The position numbers and the translations under genes were made by a program. From DALYLB01 sp046154695 (GTDB lineage Bacteria > Acidobacteriota > Blastocatellia > RBC074): a DNA stretch of 26,777 nucleotides. Positions 1 through 9,852 of this stretch are shown one piece after another; position 1 is the first letter of the stretch, and each line of letters begins with the position of its first letter. The stretch is taken from NCBI GenBank assembly GCA_046154695.1, contig JBJXFI010000402.1, positions 1 through 26,777 of the forward strand, written 5' to 3'. The notes below the pieces were generated by a model that saw nothing but the letters and a program-made list of their open reading frames with translations, ran no database searches and was not told the DNA's origin.

Positions 1-1
1 T

Positions 2-127
2 TCCTGTCAATTCCGGCGGTTACGCTTCGCTTCACCGCCGGCTACCGTCTGGTGTTCCTTCGGAACACAACAATGCGCCGATTGTCCATCAATATTGCGA
101 AATTGTGTCCCACTTTTAATCACACCC
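2..127 (+). repeat. Left copy of 126-bp terminal inverted repeat with hairpins
   Basis: Positions 2-127 are the exact reverse complement of 26652-26777. Inside are two hairpins: CCGGCGGT (13-20) pairs with ACCGCCGG (34-41), and GTGTTCC (52-58) pairs with GGAACAC (62-68) around a 3-nt loop. The copy lies just past the 3' end of the ATP-grasp gene, as the right copy lies just past the methyltransferase gene. This placement is typical of dispersed extragenic palindromic (REP/BIME-like) elements that break assemblies. No transposase is seen. Confidence 0.9.
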
Positions 128-154
128 ATGAAGCGCCCATTTGCCGACAACCTG

Positions 155-1504
155 CTACCGGCAACCGTCTTCCAGAATCAACACAGGCGTCGCGGAGCCG
201 CCGCCCGCGGTCACGTTGAGCAGGGCCGAGGAGGAGAGGCGCACGCCGGCGCCCTCGACCTCGTCTCCGTTCCAGGTGTAGGGATCGAAATCGACATAGC
301 GGTTTTCGAACGCGATTCGATCGTCGACGAGCGTCGGAAAGGTCTGCTGCAGGATCTCGACGCGCTCCTGAACGATGAAGGAGGCGCCGAGGGCGTCGAA
401 GACGGATTGCCTCCATTTGGCCTCATCGCATTCCCATCCGAGCACGACGCCGCGCCCGCCGTAATCGCTGTTCGGTTTCAGCACGAGCCGGTCGCGGCCG
501 GCGAGGACGAACTCGAGCAGGTCGATCTTCCGCGCGCGGTAGCTTGTATGGCCCTCGCGCAGGCTGCGGGTCCACGGGATGTGCCGCCGTAGGGATGCGG
601 CCTCTTCCGCGTTGAAGAGCGATTCGTTGGCCGGATCGTCGAGCAGCGCGAAGATCGCCTTCTTGAAGAGCATCTGCACCCGGAAGGCATTGACCGTGCA
701 GACGGCCCGCTCGCGGGTGGCGCGAACGATCGGGTGGCGGAGCCCGCCGCGGGCGAGCAGCTCGCCCGTGACGACCCGTTTGTAAACGAGGTCGACCCGG
801 AAGTCCCCCGCCCGCAGCCAGCCGCCGCGATACTCCAGCTCATCCGGATCGACGATGATCGTCGAATATCCACGCGACTCGAAATAGGCGCGGCAGATCT
901 CGAACTCCGTTCGCGTGTGAACCTCTTTCCAGTCGACGATGGCGATCCCCGGCCGCTCCCGGCCGCCCCATTCGCGATAGCAGGACAGGAGCATGCCGAG
1001 GATACGCGCGCGAATGTCGATTCGCCGGACCGGAAACCGCCGGGTGAACTCGCGCATGATCTCCATCTCCAGAAAGATTTCACTGAGCGCGTCGCCATAC
1101 AGCAGCCCGCCGGGGCTGTCGGCGTTGTATTCGACGAACCGGAACTCTCCGGTCGAATCGAAAAACGCGTCCAGACGGCCGCTGGCGTCGGGGGCGTCAA
1201 ACCCCGGATCGATCTGGATGAGCTCCTCCTCCTCGGCCGACAAATCGAGGGCCGCGCGCAGACGGGCGTCCGCCAGCAGCGCCCGGCAGAGCTTCTCGAT
1301 CGCGCGCAACGCCAGAGTGGAGTCGCGGCATATGTAATCGTATCGTTCCGCCGAAATGAACATCGGCCGAAGGACATTGCAGATCGGACGGCTGCCGAAA
1401 GCGAGCCCGCGTTCTATAGTCCCTTTGCGCAGCCTCTCGATGGCGTCATCGGCGAAGCCGTCGTCGAGCAGCGCGTGGTAGTGCTGAATCGCGTCGGAAT
1501 TCAT
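155..1504 (-). CDS. Circularly permuted ATP-grasp family protein
   Basis: A 449-aa soluble protein. The C-terminal half has the ATP-grasp signature LVLKPNSDYGGRG (about residues 340-352), with a lysine and a glycine-rich loop that bind ATP. An acidic region, RFVEYNADSPGG (about 122-133), and the C-terminal ending LNVTAGGGSATPV resemble the circularly permuted ATP-grasp group that includes glutathionylspermidine-synthase-like ligases. Members join a carboxylate to an amine through an acyl-phosphate; the substrate here cannot be read from sequence. The ATG overlaps the stop of the upstream small membrane protein gene (ATGA), so the two are probably co-translated. The stop is TAG at 155-157, close to the left repeat. 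No signal peptide is seen. Family assignment is fairly sure; the reaction is unknown. Confidence 0.7.
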   Translation of the reverse strand: MNSDAIQHYHALLDDGFADDAIERLRKGTIERGLAFGSRPICNVLRPMFISAERYDYICRDSTLALRAIEKLCRALLADARLRAALDLSAEEEELIQIDPGFDAPDASGRLDAFFDSTGEFRFVEYNADSPGGLLYGDALSEIFLEMEIMREFTRRFPVRRIDIRARILGMLLSCYREWGGRERPGIAIVDWKEVHTRTEFEICRAYFESRGYSTIIVDPDELEYRGGWLRAGDFRVDLVYKRVVTGELLARGGLRHPIVRATRERAVCTVNAFRVQMLFKKAIFALLDDPANESLFNAEEAASLRRHIPWTRSLREGHTSYRARKIDLLEFVLAGRDRLVLKPNSDYGGRGVVLGWECDEAKWRQSVFDALGASFIVQERVEILQQTFPTLVDDRIAFENRYVDFDPYTWNGDEVEGAGVRLSSSALLNVTAGGGSATPVLILEDGCR

Positions 1505-1785
1505 TCTTTTTCCACGTGCGCTTCGCCTTCGTGGTCCCCTCCGGGCAGGTGTCCCTGCTCGGCGTCCATGCGATATTCGGCGGCTTTTTTCATTTCAGGG
1601 CGAATCATTTCATCGAAGGCCATCATTCCCGTTCCAAGAAGGTTCGAGCCTCGCTCCCGGTTCTCGTACTCTTCTTCGGTCATCTCGGCCCTTCTGCGAT
1701 CGACATTGATGAGCCAGTTCACCAGGCCGAGCAGGGCGCCCCCGACAAGGAGCAGGGCGATCAGAAATGCGATTCCGTCGTACAT
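1501..1785 (-). CDS. Small single-pass membrane protein, unknown function
   Basis: A 94-aa protein starting at ATG 1785-1783 (MYDGIAFLIALLL). One hydrophobic helix spans about residues 5-27. It is followed by a charged cytoplasmic-type tail rich in Glu, Arg and Met that ends in a His/Glu/Asp-rich stretch. A longer in-frame version would start at 1884, but those 33 extra residues do not look protein-like and would run across the galU promoter region, so I prefer the short form. No good Shine-Dalgarno is visible. The stop overlaps the start of the ATP-grasp gene by 4 nt (ATGA), implying an operon. I do not recognise the family. It may anchor or regulate the ATP-grasp enzyme, but that is only inferred from coupling. 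Confidence 0.6.
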   Translation of the reverse strand: MYDGIAFLIALLLVGGALLGLVNWLINVDRRRAEMTEEEYENRERGSNLLGTGMMAFDEMIRPEMKKAAEYRMDAEQGHLPGGDHEGEAHVEKE

Positions 1786-1841
1786 AGGAAATGGCAGCCG
1801 GTTGGCGATTGCATGATCCGGCAACCGGCAACCGACAATCC

Positions 1842-1870
1842 TTGGTTCTCGCGCGGGGCTGCCGTATATT
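1842..1870 (+). promoter_or_regulatory. Putative sigma70-type promoter of galU
   Basis: TTGGTT at 1842-1847 and TATATT at 1865-1870 are separated by 17 nt. A start site near 1877 would give a leader of about 34 nt carrying the GAGGAG ribosome site at 1899-1904. Assigned by consensus match and position only. Confidence 0.5.
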
Positions 1871-1910
1871 ACCCCATCATTCAACCTGCATCACAACCGA
1901 GGAGCCGCCT

Positions 1911-2785
1911 GTGTCGATTCGCAATGTCGTTATTCCCGTGGCCGGTTTGGGCACCCGTTTGCTTCCGGCGACGAAATCGCAGCCCAAGGAGATGCTGCCG
2001 GTGGGGAAGAAACCCATCGTTCAATACATCATCGAGGAGCTTCATCTGTGCGGGCTCTCCCGCGCGCTCTTCGTGACGGGGCGGGGGAAGAGTTCGATCG
2101 AGGATCACTTCGATGACGACCCGGATCTGACCCGCACGCTGCGCGAAACGGGCAAGGAGGATCTGCTGGAGGAACTCGAGTATGAGCGGCTCGGGCTCAA
2201 TTTTCTCTACACGCGGCAGCGGCGGCAGCGGGGGCTGGGCGACGCCATCCTTTGCGCGGAGGACTTTGCGGGAGCCGAGCCGTTCGTGGTCGCGCTCGGC
2301 GATTCGATCATCGGCCGCCACAAACCGTCGCTTATCGTGCAGCGGTTGATCGAGGCCTTTGAGACCCGCGACGCGGCCTGCGCGATCGCGGTCGAGGCGG
2401 TCCCGGCGGACCATGTCTCGATGTACGGAATCGTCAAGCCGGCATCCGACGGCGATGTCTTCGAGATGCTCGATCTTGTCGAGAAACCCCGGCCGGAGCA
2501 TGCGCCGAGCAACCTGGCGATCGCCGGCCGGTATGTGCTCTCTCCCGCGATCTTCGACGCGATCCGCCGCACGGGCTTCGATCACCGCGGAGAGCTTCAG
2601 TTGACCGATGCGATCCGGCTGATGCTGCGCGAGGGCCGGCGCATCGTCGGCGTCAAACTGCCGCCCGACGAGAAGCGCTACGATATCGGGAATTTCGAGA
2701 GCTATTTCGAGACCTTCGTCGAATTCGCGCTGACCGATCCGGTCTATGGCGAAGCCCTGCGGCGGCAGGTAAGGGAGTTGCTCGG

Positions 2786-2789
<4 letters not shown>
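1911..2789 (+). CDS. galU: UTP--glucose-1-phosphate uridylyltransferase
   Basis: A 292-aa cytoplasmic nucleotidyltransferase making UDP-glucose from UTP and glucose-1-phosphate, for envelope polysaccharides and UDP-sugar pathways. The N-terminus shows the GalU nucleotide-binding signature (GLGTRLLPATKSQPKEMLP, about residues 12-30), then KKPIVQYIIEE, and later FVVALGDSII with the metal-binding Asp. Length fits GalU (about 290-300 aa). I chose the GTG start at 1911 because GAGGAG (1899-1904) lies 6 nt upstream and the family homology begins at the very next residues; the open frame upstream to 1791 is unlike GalU. The stop overlaps the ATG of the kinase gene (ATGA), so both proteins are probably made together. 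The name is secure; a broader UDP-sugar pyrophosphorylase specificity is possible given the neighbour. Confidence 0.93.
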
Positions 2790-3777
<988 letters not shown>

Positions 3778-3784
<7 letters not shown>

Positions 3785-3805
3785 TAGTTGAGAATTGATG
3801 GTTGA
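3778..3805 (+). repeat. Four-unit heptamer tandem repeat (TAGTTGA-type)
   Basis: Four consecutive 7-nt units read TAGTTGA, TAGTTGA, GAATTGA, TGGTTGA. The first unit supplies the end and TGA stop of the kinase gene. The pattern resembles short tandemly repeated heptamers (STRR-like) found dispersed in some bacterial genomes. Direct observation; wider dispersal is not testable here. Confidence 0.7.
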
Positions 3806-3848
3806 AAGCTGGTCGTTATCAACGAATGACAACTCAGGGACAGTTCCT

Positions 3849-5576
3849 ATGCTGCTAAAAAACTGGCTCGTTACGCTCAGGCTTCGAATGTTCGTTCTCT
3901 TGCTTCTCTTTTTCGGATCGGCCGATTTTGCCGCGCGGTCCGCGGAGACGGCCGATCTGGCGTTGATCAATGGGCGCGTCTGGCTCGGGAGCGACGTGTC
4001 CTCCTTCGCCGAGGCGGTGGCCATTCGAGGGAAGGTCATTGTTCGCGTAGGGACGACGGCGCAGATCAGGGAGCTTATCGCTTCCCACACGCGGGTGATC
4101 GATCTGGCGGGCCGTCTCGTGACGCCCGGGTTCAACGATGCGCACATCCATTTTCTCGGCGGGGCGCTGGGGTTGTCGGAGATCGAGCTGTTCGATGTTC
4201 AATCTCCGGCGGAGATCATCGAGCGGGTCGGCGCCTATGCGCGCAAGAATCCCACCGCGCCCTGGATCACCGGCCGCGGGTGGCAATACACGAGCTTTCC
4301 CGGCGGACTGCCCACGAAGAGCTATCTGGACGCCGTGGTCCGGGATCGCCCGGTTTTTCTGAAGGCCTATGACGGGCACAGCGGCTGGGCGAATTCAAAA
4401 GCCCTGGAAATGGCGGGAATCAAACCGGACACCGTGGTCGAAGGCTTTGGAGAGATCGTTCGGGACGCTTCCGGCGAGCCCACCGGCGTCCTGAAGGAAG
4501 GCGCGCAGCGACTGATCACACGGATCATGCCCGAGCCGGCGCGCGAGCGAAAGCTGGATGCGCTGCGGCAGGGGATGAAGCTCACGGCCAGCCTCGGCAT
4601 CACCAGCATCCAGAATGCCAGCGGCTCCCCGGAGGAGCTCTCGCTCTATGAAGAGCTGCTGAAGCGGGACGAGCTTACGCTGCGCGTGTCGGCCGCCTTC
4701 TCGGTGGGAGCGAGGACCACCGATCGGGACATCGACCAATATATCGCGATTCGCAATCGCCTGGATCTTAATCCGATGCTGCGCGCCGGCGCGATCAAGT
4801 TCATGCTCGATGGCGTGATCGAGTCGCATACGGCCGCGATGATCGACCGGTACAGCGATCTGCCTCCCGAGCATGGCGCGCCCATGGGAGAGCTGGCCCT
4901 CCCCGCCGACATCTATCGCGAGCTGGTCCTGAAACTGGATCGCGCCGGATTCCAGCTCTATACGCATGCCATCGGAGACCGCGCCGTGCGGGAGGCCCTG
5001 AACGCCTATGAGGCCGCCCAGGCCGCAAATCAGCGAAAGAACACCCGCCACCGGATCGAGCATATCGAGACGATCTCTCCCGTCGATTTGCCGCGATTCG
5101 CCAAACTGGGCGTGCTGCCCTCGATGGAGCCGATTCATGCCGATCCCGGCACCTTGGATGTGTGGGCCGCCGCCGTGGGGATCGAGCGGCTGCCATACTC
5201 CTTCGCCTGGGCCTCGTTTCTCAAGAGCGGCGCGCGCCTGGTCTTCAGCAGCGACTGGCCCGCCTCCATCAGCCTCGATCCGATTCGCGGCCTCCATTCC
5301 GCCGTCAACCGGCGGACCATCGCCGGAAAGCCTGCCAAGGGCTGGATCCCCCGCGAACGCATCAACATCGCGGACGCGCTGCGCGCCTACACGCTGATGG
5401 GGGCGGTCTCGTCCTATGAGGAGCAGATCAAGGGGCGCATCGCCCCGGGAATGCTGGCCGATCTGGTGGTTCTCTCGCAGGATCTTTTCAAGATCAACTC
5501 CATGCGGATTCATGAAACCCGCGTCGCGATCACGATCTTCGATGGGCGCGTCATCTATCAGGCCGGGGAAAATTGA
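3849..5576 (+). CDS. Exported YtcJ-like amidohydrolase (amidohydrolase family 3)
   Basis: A 575-aa metal-dependent hydrolase of the amidohydrolase superfamily, YtcJ branch. A hydrophobic segment near the N-terminus (LRMFVLLLLFFGSADFA) is a signal peptide or anchor, pointing to the periplasm. The HxH zinc motif occurs in TPGFNDAHIHFLGG (about residues 90-103), and later metal-ligand regions appear as LYTHAIGDRA, RIEHIE and VFSSDWP. The end (GMLADLVVLSQDLF, then a small beta sandwich) is typical. I start at ATG 3849 because AGGGA (3836-3840) lies 8 nt upstream; an ATG at 3795 has no ribosome site and begins in the heptamer repeat, and 3888 is a shorter possibility. These enzymes hydrolyse amide or ring C-N bonds, but the substrate is rarely predictable. 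It follows the sugar kinase gene by 64 nt without an obvious functional link. Confidence 0.85.
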   Translation: MLLKNWLVTLRLRMFVLLLLFFGSADFAARSAETADLALINGRVWLGSDVSSFAEAVAIRGKVIVRVGTTAQIRELIASHTRVIDLAGRLVTPGFNDAHIHFLGGALGLSEIELFDVQSPAEIIERVGAYARKNPTAPWITGRGWQYTSFPGGLPTKSYLDAVVRDRPVFLKAYDGHSGWANSKALEMAGIKPDTVVEGFGEIVRDASGEPTGVLKEGAQRLITRIMPEPARERKLDALRQGMKLTASLGITSIQNASGSPEELSLYEELLKRDELTLRVSAAFSVGARTTDRDIDQYIAIRNRLDLNPMLRAGAIKFMLDGVIESHTAAMIDRYSDLPPEHGAPMGELALPADIYRELVLKLDRAGFQLYTHAIGDRAVREALNAYEAAQAANQRKNTRHRIEHIETISPVDLPRFAKLGVLPSMEPIHADPGTLDVWAAAVGIERLPYSFAWASFLKSGARLVFSSDWPASISLDPIRGLHSAVNRRTIAGKPAKGWIPRERINIADALRAYTLMGAVSSYEEQIKGRIAPGMLADLVVLSQDLFKINSMRIHETRVAITIFDGRVIYQAGEN

Positions 5577-5609
5577 GCGGGCAAGCGAACGCGGATTTTC
5601 TCCCGGCGC

Positions 5610-5637
5610 GGAAATTTCCTTGAAACCTGAAGGTTCC
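5610..5637 (+). repeat. Paired short palindromes upstream of DUF4097 gene
   Basis: GGAAATTTCC (5610-5619) is a perfect 10-bp palindrome. It is followed by AACCT (5624-5628) and AGGTT (5631-5635), a small stem with 2-nt loop. They lie between the amidohydrolase stop and the next ribosome site. They may be an operator, or one of the dispersed palindromes common in this genome. Confidence 0.35.
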
Positions 5638-5671
5638 CTGCGGCACTAACCAGGACAGGAGGAGATTACAC

Positions 5672-6457
5672 ATGAAATTCACGCTTCTGTTTTGTCTGCT
5701 GCTGGGGATCGGGGTGGCATCCGCGCGCCATTCCATGCACGCCACCGCCGATGGAATCGCGGCCATGTTCGATGTCACCGACCAGGTGAATAAGACGGTC
5801 CCCCTGTCGCCGGGCGCGAACGTCCGGGTCAGCGGAATCAACGGCTGGGTCAGGATCGAGACGGGGGAGACCGACAAGGCCGAGATCCAGATCCACATCC
5901 GGGCTTCCGATCGTGAAGCCATCGATCGCCGGCCGATCATCATCGAGAACACAGCGACCAGTCTCGCCGTCTTCACCGAACAGGATCGCGAAGGAAGAAA
6001 ATGGGGCTGGGATCGCGGCTGGGTGCGCCACGAGGTGACCCTGCGGCTTCCCCGCCAGATCAATCTCAAGGTCTCATCGGTCAATGGCCCCGTCACCGCC
6101 GGCGCCCTCACCGGGGCCGTCACGGTCAGCAGCGTCAACGGCCGTGTCAATATCGAGCAGGCAGGCACCGTCACCTCGCTCACCAGCATCAACGGGCATA
6201 CCTCCGTCGCGATGTCCCGGATCCAGGAGGCCGGTCTCAATATCAGCAGCATCAACGGCGGCGTCGAGGTCGCCCTGCCGCAGTCCACCAACGCCCAAAT
6301 CGAGGTCCGAAGCGTCAATGGCGGCATCGATACCGACCTCCCAATCACCGTCATCGGCGAGATGCGCCGCGGACAGCTCCACGGTACCCTCGGTCAGGGC
6401 GGCCCCAAAATCAACATCGTCAGCGTCAATGGCGGCGTCAATCTCAAACGAAACTGA
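5672..6457 (+). CDS. Secreted DUF4097-type beta-solenoid protein with SxNG repeats
   Basis: A 261-aa exported protein of the DUF4097 (putative adhesin) type. A signal peptide (MKFTLLFCLLLGIGVASA) is followed by a beta-rich domain. The motif S-x-N-G occurs seven times, at about residues 55, 136, 154, 172, 193, 214 and 251. The central copies are spaced 18, 18, 21 and 21 residues apart, as expected for the rungs of a right-handed beta solenoid. The start is firm: AGGAGGAG at 5657-5664 is 7 nt before the ATG. DUF4097 proteins often sit with anti-sigma or membrane-stress genes; here the neighbours are an amidohydrolase and a gap, so no role can be assigned. Periplasmic or outer-surface location is inferred from the signal peptide. 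Confidence 0.8.
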   Translation: MKFTLLFCLLLGIGVASARHSMHATADGIAAMFDVTDQVNKTVPLSPGANVRVSGINGWVRIETGETDKAEIQIHIRASDREAIDRRPIIIENTATSLAVFTEQDREGRKWGWDRGWVRHEVTLRLPRQINLKVSSVNGPVTAGALTGAVTVSSVNGRVNIEQAGTVTSLTSINGHTSVAMSRIQEAGLNISSINGGVEVALPQSTNAQIEVRSVNGGIDTDLPITVIGEMRRGQLHGTLGQGGPKINIVSVNGGVNLKRN

Positions 6458-7036
6458 TCCCAGGGGAGCTCACCCGAAGACGCGAAGGCACGAGGACCCG
6501 AAACTAGATCAAAACAACAAAAATTGAGACGGCTTCACCACGGGGGGCACGGGGAAGACGGGGAACAGATTGTTTTTGCTTCCCCCGTGTCTCCCCCGTG
6601 GTCCATCTCCTGTGTCCGAATGTTTTTGGGCCTGATTTAGAGATACTCCCTCGTTTCCTTTCTCTTCTTGTTCGCGTGCGATCCTTTGCCGGCCCTGCGC
6701 CGTTACGTTTTCTTTACATTCTTCGCGGAACTTTCTCTTAATGACCTCGTAACTAGCTCTGTCGGACCAATCAGTTGTTTCTAGACACTCTATGAAATCT
6801 TGACCCGTTCGGTTTTGAAATTCGCGATTCCCGAAACCGAACACAGACCCCGATATCGCGATTACTTTCGCCCGAGCTCAATACCTACGAATTCATTCAC
6901 TTACGGTTTTTGTTCGAATGGCACAACGATTGATTCAGATCCGATTCCAACGACTCTGAATTTTTATGACGTCCTCGAAACTACTAAATCTTTGGTAGAT
7001 CGAAGGGAATCAGGCAGAGAATGAGGGAGAAGAGAT
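6458..7036. other. Lower-GC intergenic stretch with no convincing gene
   Basis: Nearly 580 nt between the DUF4097 gene and the AAA/Fis regulator. Base composition is clearly more AT-rich than the flanks, especially 6600-7020. It begins with an AAGACGCGAAGGCACGAGG-type phrase (about 6477-6495), then a large inverted repeat (6537-6602). A 111-codon minus-strand frame (6844-6509, GTG start) and a 74-codon plus-strand frame (6800-7024) are open. Neither has a ribosome site or family motif I recognise, and the minus frame runs through the inverted repeat. The minus frame is open further upstream to 6878 without a start codon, so it may be a decayed gene remnant. Confidence 0.5.
6537..6602. repeat. 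Imperfect inverted repeat, G/C-run arms
   Basis: The left arm (6537-6556, ACCACGGGGGGCACGGGGAA) and the right arm (6580-6602) are reverse complements except for a 3-nt indel. The loop is about 23 nt and T-rich. The element follows the DUF4097 gene by about 80 nt, so it could stop transcription, but no U-run follows the stem. Its phrase-like G-run composition looks like a dispersed extragenic element. Confidence 0.6.
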
Positions 7037-8068
7037 ATGAGGGAAGCACTGGAAAAGACGGAGGTACGGCCGGTGATGAAGCCGCGGCCGGGATTGACGC
7101 TGGCGGGGCAGCCGCGGGGGCTGGCGCTCGATCAGTATGAATGTTTCATCGGAGTAAGTACGAGCATAGTGTTGTTGAAGCAGTTTATCAGTGTGCAGGC
7201 GGCGCAGCGCCAGCCGACGTTGTTGATTGGGGAGCGGGGGCTTCGGCAGGAGCAGATCGCCCGGGTGTTGCACCAGGCGGGGGCGAACTGGTCGCAGCCG
7301 TTGTTTTCCGTGAACGCGCACAATCTGGATAGTGAGGCGTTGAATTCGCTGTTGTTCGGCCCCCGGGGGATGATGGAGACGTGTCATCAGGGGACAATCT
7401 ACATTAATGAGCTGACCCGATTGCCGGCCTTGTTACAGCAGCGGTTTGCGGCGCACATCGAGGAAGAGCGGTGGCGGGCCCATTCGGGCCGGAACGGGCA
7501 GGGGCGGAGCCCGCGGCTGGTCTTCGCGACGGAGTGGAATCCGGGGCAGATGACGGCGGAAAACCGGATTGGGTACGGACTGGTCGAGTTATTGCGGCAG
7601 ACCAGTTTTCCGATCAAGCCCCTGCGGGAGCGGAGCGAGGATATTCCGTATCTGGTGAGGCATCTGATGGAGAAGATCGTGAAGCGGCTGAACAAGGGGC
7701 CGCACGAGGTCACGGCGGAAGCGATGAAGATGATCGCGGATTATTCGTGGGAGGGGAACATCGATGAGCTCGAAGCGGCGCTGGAGAGCGCGATCTGCAA
7801 TACGGGGCCGCAGGTGATCGACGAGACGCTGCTGCCCTCCCGGATCCGTTATGCGGCGTTCAAATCGATTCCGCGGACTGGCGTCGATCTGCCGCAACTG
7901 GTGGACGATTTCGAGCGCAGCCTGATCGAGACGGCGCTCCGGCAGACCCAGAACAACCAGACGAAGGCTGCCGCCCTGCTCGGGCTTCGCGTGCAGACCC
8001 TGAATATGAAACTCAAGCGGTTCAAGGAGAAGGGCGGCGGGATTTGTGAGGAAGGGGCGCGGGAATAG
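7037..8068 (+). CDS. Degenerate sigma54-activator-like AAA/Fis transcriptional regulator
   Basis: A 343-aa protein with the order of an NtrC-type central domain plus a Fis DNA-binding domain but no receiver. Key catalytic elements are altered. The Walker A position reads GERGLRQE (65-72) instead of GESGTGKE, losing the lysine. The Walker B position reads GTIYINEL (119-126) instead of GTLFLDEI, with Asp changed to Asn. The region that should carry the GAFTGA sigma54-contact loop is collapsed to FGPRGMMETCHQG (107-119). Still conserved are FPIKPLRERSEDIPYL (191-206), YSWEGNIDEL (236-245) and the C-terminal helix-turn-helix NQTKAAALLGLRVQTL (307-322). It is therefore probably a DNA-binding regulator that neither hydrolyses ATP nor activates sigma54. 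A GGGAGA ribosome site lies 6 nt before ATG 7037. It converges on a two-component pair. Confidence 0.85.
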   Translation: MREALEKTEVRPVMKPRPGLTLAGQPRGLALDQYECFIGVSTSIVLLKQFISVQAAQRQPTLLIGERGLRQEQIARVLHQAGANWSQPLFSVNAHNLDSEALNSLLFGPRGMMETCHQGTIYINELTRLPALLQQRFAAHIEEERWRAHSGRNGQGRSPRLVFATEWNPGQMTAENRIGYGLVELLRQTSFPIKPLRERSEDIPYLVRHLMEKIVKRLNKGPHEVTAEAMKMIADYSWEGNIDELEAALESAICNTGPQVIDETLLPSRIRYAAFKSIPRTGVDLPQLVDDFERSLIETALRQTQNNQTKAAALLGLRVQTLNMKLKRFKEKGGGICEEGARE

Positions 8069-8089
8069 ACTTCGGGCGAAAGCGAGCAA

Positions 8090-8826
<737 letters not shown>

Positions 8827-8830
<4 letters not shown>

Positions 8831-9735
8831 TCCCGCACCCTCGGCAGTTGAATTGTGAATACGCTGCCCATTCCTTCTCCCGGGCTTTCCGCGAAGGTCG
8901 TGCCTCCATGTTTGCTCACCACGGAGCGAACGATGAAGAGGCCCAGGCCGGTTCCCTTGATCTTCGACGCCATGCGGAGCTGTACGCGATAGAACCGCTT
9001 GAAGATCTGCTTCAACTGGTCGTGAGGAATTCCCATCCCCTGATCGCGGACACGGACGGCGACGATTTGCGGGCTGACGGCCATCACCTCGACCGTGACC
9101 CGGATCTCCTTGTCCGAGTATTTGATGGCGTTGTCGATCAGGTTCGAGATCGCCGCGCGCAATTCATCGACATCGCCCCGGACGAGCGCATGTTCTCCCT
9201 CGTCGAGCAGCGACCGGTATTGCAGCGCATCTTCGCCGAGGTGGGTTCGCGTGCGGGCGAGGCCGACGCAGTCCTGAGCCATATCGGCGAGATCGATCAC
9301 GGAAGAGTGGATTTGCCGCCTCCCATGACCGGTCCGGCTTGCCCGCAATACCTGCTCGACCGTATGCAGCAGCCGGTCGCTGTCTTCGATCATGATCCGG
9401 TAAAAATCCTTGCGCCTGGCCTCGTCCACGTCCCGCGTCTGAAGCGTCTCCAGATAGAGCCGGATGGATGCGATCGGGGTCTTCAGTTCGTGGGTCACGG
9501 CGTTGATGAAGCTGTCGTGCTGCTCGTTTCGCCGGATCTCGCGCACAAGGAAGATCGTGTTGAGGACGACGCCCGCGATGATCACGAAAAAAAAGATCAC
9601 GCCGAAGACCATCAGCGCGACCTCCCGCCAGTTCAGCAGGATCCAGCCGACGTTGAGCGCAATCGCCAGCGCCACCATGCAAACGCATAGCGTGATGAAG
9701 AAATAGATCGATCTGCGGGAACTCTGTAGGCGCAT
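8827..9735 (-). CDS. Intramembrane-sensing type sensor histidine kinase
   Basis: A 302-aa histidine kinase. Two transmembrane helices (about 10-33 and 40-64) are separated by only a handful of residues, so there is almost no extracytoplasmic sensor domain, and no HAMP or PAS domain is present. The H-box THELKTPIAS contains the phosphorylated His82. The ATPase domain shows the N box (NLIDNAIKYS), G1 (VRDQGMGIP), F box (FKRFYRV) and G2 (GTGLGLFIV). Kinases of this shape usually sense membrane or envelope state or rely on partner proteins. A TAGAAT -10-like hexamer on the minus strand (9746-9751) is only 9 nt from the ATG with no Shine-Dalgarno, so the message may be nearly leaderless. The start is divergent from the DUF1175/macroglobulin operon across about 120 nt. 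Confidence 0.93.
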
Positions 9736-9772
9736 CGCGAAGCCATTCTACCTCAGAATCCGCCCGATTCAT

Positions 9773-9801
9773 TTGTCTTTCCCGCAAGGATGTTTGATAT
9801 A
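9773..9801 (+). promoter_or_regulatory. Putative promoter of the macroglobulin cassette
   Basis: TTGTCT (9773-9778), a 17-nt spacer and GATATA (9796-9801; TATAGT at 9798 is an overlapping alternative). If used, transcription starts near 9808, after the ATG at 9790, which favours the later start (9853) for the DUF1175 gene. Consensus-based. Confidence 0.4.
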
Positions 9802-9852
9802 GTAGGCCCCGCGTCAAAATCGTTCGAGCGTGCAGAATTCCACACCTTGCCG

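Noticed and set aside
734..1816. Long plus-strand open frame of 360 codons opposite the ATP-grasp gene
   Set aside because: It is antisense to a gene with clear family motifs, shows no domain pattern, and is the usual effect of high-GC codon usage.
7037..8068. Functional sigma54-dependent activator
   Set aside because: Walker A lysine, Walker B Asp and the GAFTGA loop are missing, so sigma54 activation is unlikely.
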